20,035 bases of DNA, from positions 1-20,035 of the forward strand of contig JBNGIS010032327.1 in the NCBI GenBank assembly GCA_049999725.1, written 5' to 3'. A model generated the notes under the pieces. The model was not told where the DNA came from. It was given only the letters and a program-made list of their open reading frames with translations, and did not search any database. The position numbers and the translations under genes are program-made. This DNA is from Haplomitrium mnioides. Its lineage: Eukaryota; Marchantiophyta; Haplomitriopsida; Calobryales. Within the stretch, counting starts at the first letter, position 1. Each line of letters begins with the position of its first letter. This document shows, piece after piece, positions 19,064 to 20,035 of the stretch.

Positions 19064-19585
19064 TCGACGACAGTGTACCTGGACACAGAACGTTATGACG
19101 AGCACCTGCCAAGTGTCGTCAAGTTAGAGCCTCCTCAAGTGGTGGAACGCACAACAATGGCAAGAATCAGTTGTAGCCCGGAGGATCCGGAGGTTCCAAA
19201 GGATGAGCCCAATCTCAATCCAGAGAATACGCTCACCTTGATGCAACCCAAGGATCTTGGTGACAGGGAAGGAATTGTTACGGGCAGCCCCATCACCATC
19301 AACGTTGAATGTAACTGTAAAGTTACAGGCCCAAAGTACAGTACCTTTGTGCATGCTTGTTTGATCAGCTGTTCCATGTGGGTGTGTGTTGGGCGTGCCT
19401 CCAAGCCAAGGGAAACAAGCAAGCAAAGGGATCCCAGGTCTGAGGGATGGTTCACGGTGAAAGGGGAAATGCAGCAAGGCATGCTGCTGCAGAGACCTCA
19501 TATTCCCCTCAAACCAAAATCTGGAAGCATGACTTTTGTGTGGGATCCAGGGAAATGGCTGAGTGAGCAAAATGTGCACAGGTAA
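19016..19585 (+). CDS. Hypothetical ORF of element B (189 codons), not recognised
   Basis: ATG 19016 to TAA 19583. I recognise no family. Features: a Gly run (residues 12-16) encoded by the G tract; an acidic, Pro-rich segment (40-80) including CSPEDPEVPKDEPNLNPE; six cysteines (53, 99, 101, 115, 119, 124), including CNC; a short hydrophobic stretch FVHACLISCSMWVCVG (111-126), marginal for a membrane segment; then basic residues and VWDPGKW (175-181). WDP recurs in the 3' region of element A. The ORF follows the gag remnant and precedes the PPT, where some plant gypsy elements carry an extra ORF, but nothing shows it is envelope-like. Its stop lies inside a consensus 5' splice site. It may also be the chance remainder of a deleted pol or captured DNA. 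Confidence 0.4.
   Translation: MPAKHRTRTARGGGGGSTTVYLDTERYDEHLPSVVKLEPPQVVERTTMARISCSPEDPEVPKDEPNLNPENTLTLMQPKDLGDREGIVTGSPITINVECNCKVTGPKYSTFVHACLISCSMWVCVGRASKPRETSKQRDPRSEGWFTVKGEMQQGMLLQRPHIPLKPKSGSMTFVWDPGKWLSEQNVHR
19047..19063 (+). repeat. Homopolymer tract G17
   Basis: Seventeen consecutive G between the gag-pol remnant frame and the 19016 ORF frame. Such tracts slip in replication, transcription and sequencing, so the length is uncertain. Confidence 0.95.
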
Positions 19586-19647
19586 GTGTACGTGTGTGTG
19601 TGAGTGTGTGTTTTGTGGGGAGGGTGTTTCCTGGGGTTGTTTTGCAG
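19582..19647 (+). other. Candidate 66-nt spliceosomal intron in element B
   Basis: The 5' site CACAG|GTAAGTG is near-perfect consensus and the 3' site GGTTGTTTTGCAG|GAG has a U-rich tract. The 66-nt length keeps phase and removes both in-frame stops (TAA 19583, TGA 19598), linking the 19016 ORF to an open frame ending TGA 19829 in the 3' LTR. Element A has GAG|GTGAGT at the equivalent 5' position (11569). No transcript evidence is available; 66 nt is near the lower limit for plants. Confidence 0.4.
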
Positions 19648-19831
19648 GAGAGACAGAGTCGGGCCAGCAACTAGCAGCAGAGGCACCAGAAAAGTGAGGG
19701 AGAAGAGGTGTGTTCGTGGGGACGCGTCACACTTGAAGGGGGAGTTATGTCAGCCGGTAGTTTGGAGCACTAAGGCTGAACGCACGAAATCAGAAGCACC
19801 ACTGGCCACATTGTTCCCTTTGCAAGTGTGA
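19648..19831 (+). other. Open frame across PPT into 3' LTR of element B
   Basis: Arg/Gly/Ser-rich reading frame that passes through ASHLKGELCQPV, where the PPT encodes KGEL, and stops 82 bp into the LTR. The frame matches that of element A (11515-11790). No domain is recognised. Confidence 0.3.
19736..19747 (+). other. Polypurine tract of element B
   Basis: AAGGGGGAGTTA abuts TGTCAGCC of the 3' LTR, as in element A. Confidence 0.88.
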
Positions 19832-20035
19832 AGGCCCTCAGGAACAGCTGATTCCACAAACAGCTGATAAGAGCAGGGTGCATGAGTCCTGGGAGGGAAA
19901 CAGGACCACGACGGAGGGGAGGAGGAAGGTGAGCAGTGATCGCCAGCCAAAGGAGGGGCCCCATTCTCAAATTCAAAGCAGGCCAGTTGGAATCCGTGGG
20001 CCTAAGGAGGATGCGGGGGTGGGAGCTGGGGAAAA
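19748..20035 (+). repeat. Element B 3' LTR, first 288 bp
   Basis: Matches 14423-14710 with about 12 substitutions and no indel by eye, mostly transitions. The rest lies beyond the window. Confidence 0.93.

Larger units (their letters stand above)
14423..20035 (+). mobile_element. Element B: internally deleted, non-autonomous gypsy-type LTR element (3' end outside window)
   Basis: It begins TGTCAGCCGG at 14423 inside A's 3' LTR; the left flank GTGTG (14418-14422) is the expected target duplication, whose partner lies outside. Order: LTR 14423-17881, PBS 17891, about 1.87 kb internal, PPT, second LTR from 19748. The visible 288 bp of the 3' LTR differ from the 5' LTR at about 12 positions (about 96% identical by eye), so B is younger than A. 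LTR blocks, PBS, leader, gag tail and PPT are homologous to A, but capsid, protease, RT, RNase H and IN are missing. It would need proteins from a complete relative. Confidence 0.9.

Overview
This window looks like transposon-dense intergenic DNA from a land plant. I see no host gene, tRNA, rRNA, CRISPR array or bacterial-type operon. Every coding fragment I recognise belongs to Ty3/gypsy (Metaviridae-type) LTR retrotransposons. The pol motifs (retropepsin, an RT with a degenerate YxDD box, RNase H ending in a WVLLL-type motif, a DD35E integrase with a GPF motif and no visible chromodomain) fit the plant non-chromoviral branch. The species cannot be named. The huge LTRs and divergence suggest a large genome, perhaps not a flowering plant, but that is a guess.

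Layout. (1) 1-1050: remains of older gypsy elements, namely an antisense integrase C-terminus (1-385) abutting a sense gag-protease fragment (388-1050). (2) 1051-14422: element A, inserted into that fragment. It has a 5' LTR (1051-5872), a PBS (5881), a decayed gag-PR-RT-RNase H-IN region (6079-11572), a PPT (11731-11742) and a 3' LTR (11743-14422, cut short). The 5' LTR itself carries a 1,745-bp insertion (2594-4338) that looks like a solo LTR of an unrelated family; the 3' LTR has the matching empty site. (3) 14423 to the window end: element B, a relative inserted into A's 3' LTR. It has a 5' LTR (14423-17881), a PBS (17891), only about 1.87 kb of internal DNA (gag remnant plus an unassigned ORF), a PPT, and the first 288 bp of its 3' LTR (from 19748). 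B lacks capsid, protease, RT, RNase H and integrase and would depend on a relative for mobility.

Relative ages follow from nesting and from by-eye LTR comparison. A's LTRs differ at about 34 of 285 aligned bases in one tested block (about 88% identical, mostly transitions); B's differ at about 12 of 288 (about 96%). A's pol has many in-frame stops, several frameshifts and lost catalytic residues in PR, RT and RNase H, yet its integrase is one long ORF with an intact triad.

Features beyond routine annotation are: a reading frame with the same 195-nt spacing in A and B that runs through the PPT into the LTR, with a GT-AG intron candidate in B; a degenerate array of about 48-bp dyad-containing units found only in B's LTR; a same-strand cluster of nine ACGTG motifs in A's LTR; an 18-bp duplicate of the PPT inside B's LTR; and an exact 25-bp match linking a frameshifting insertion in the oldest fragment to the edge of the solo LTR.
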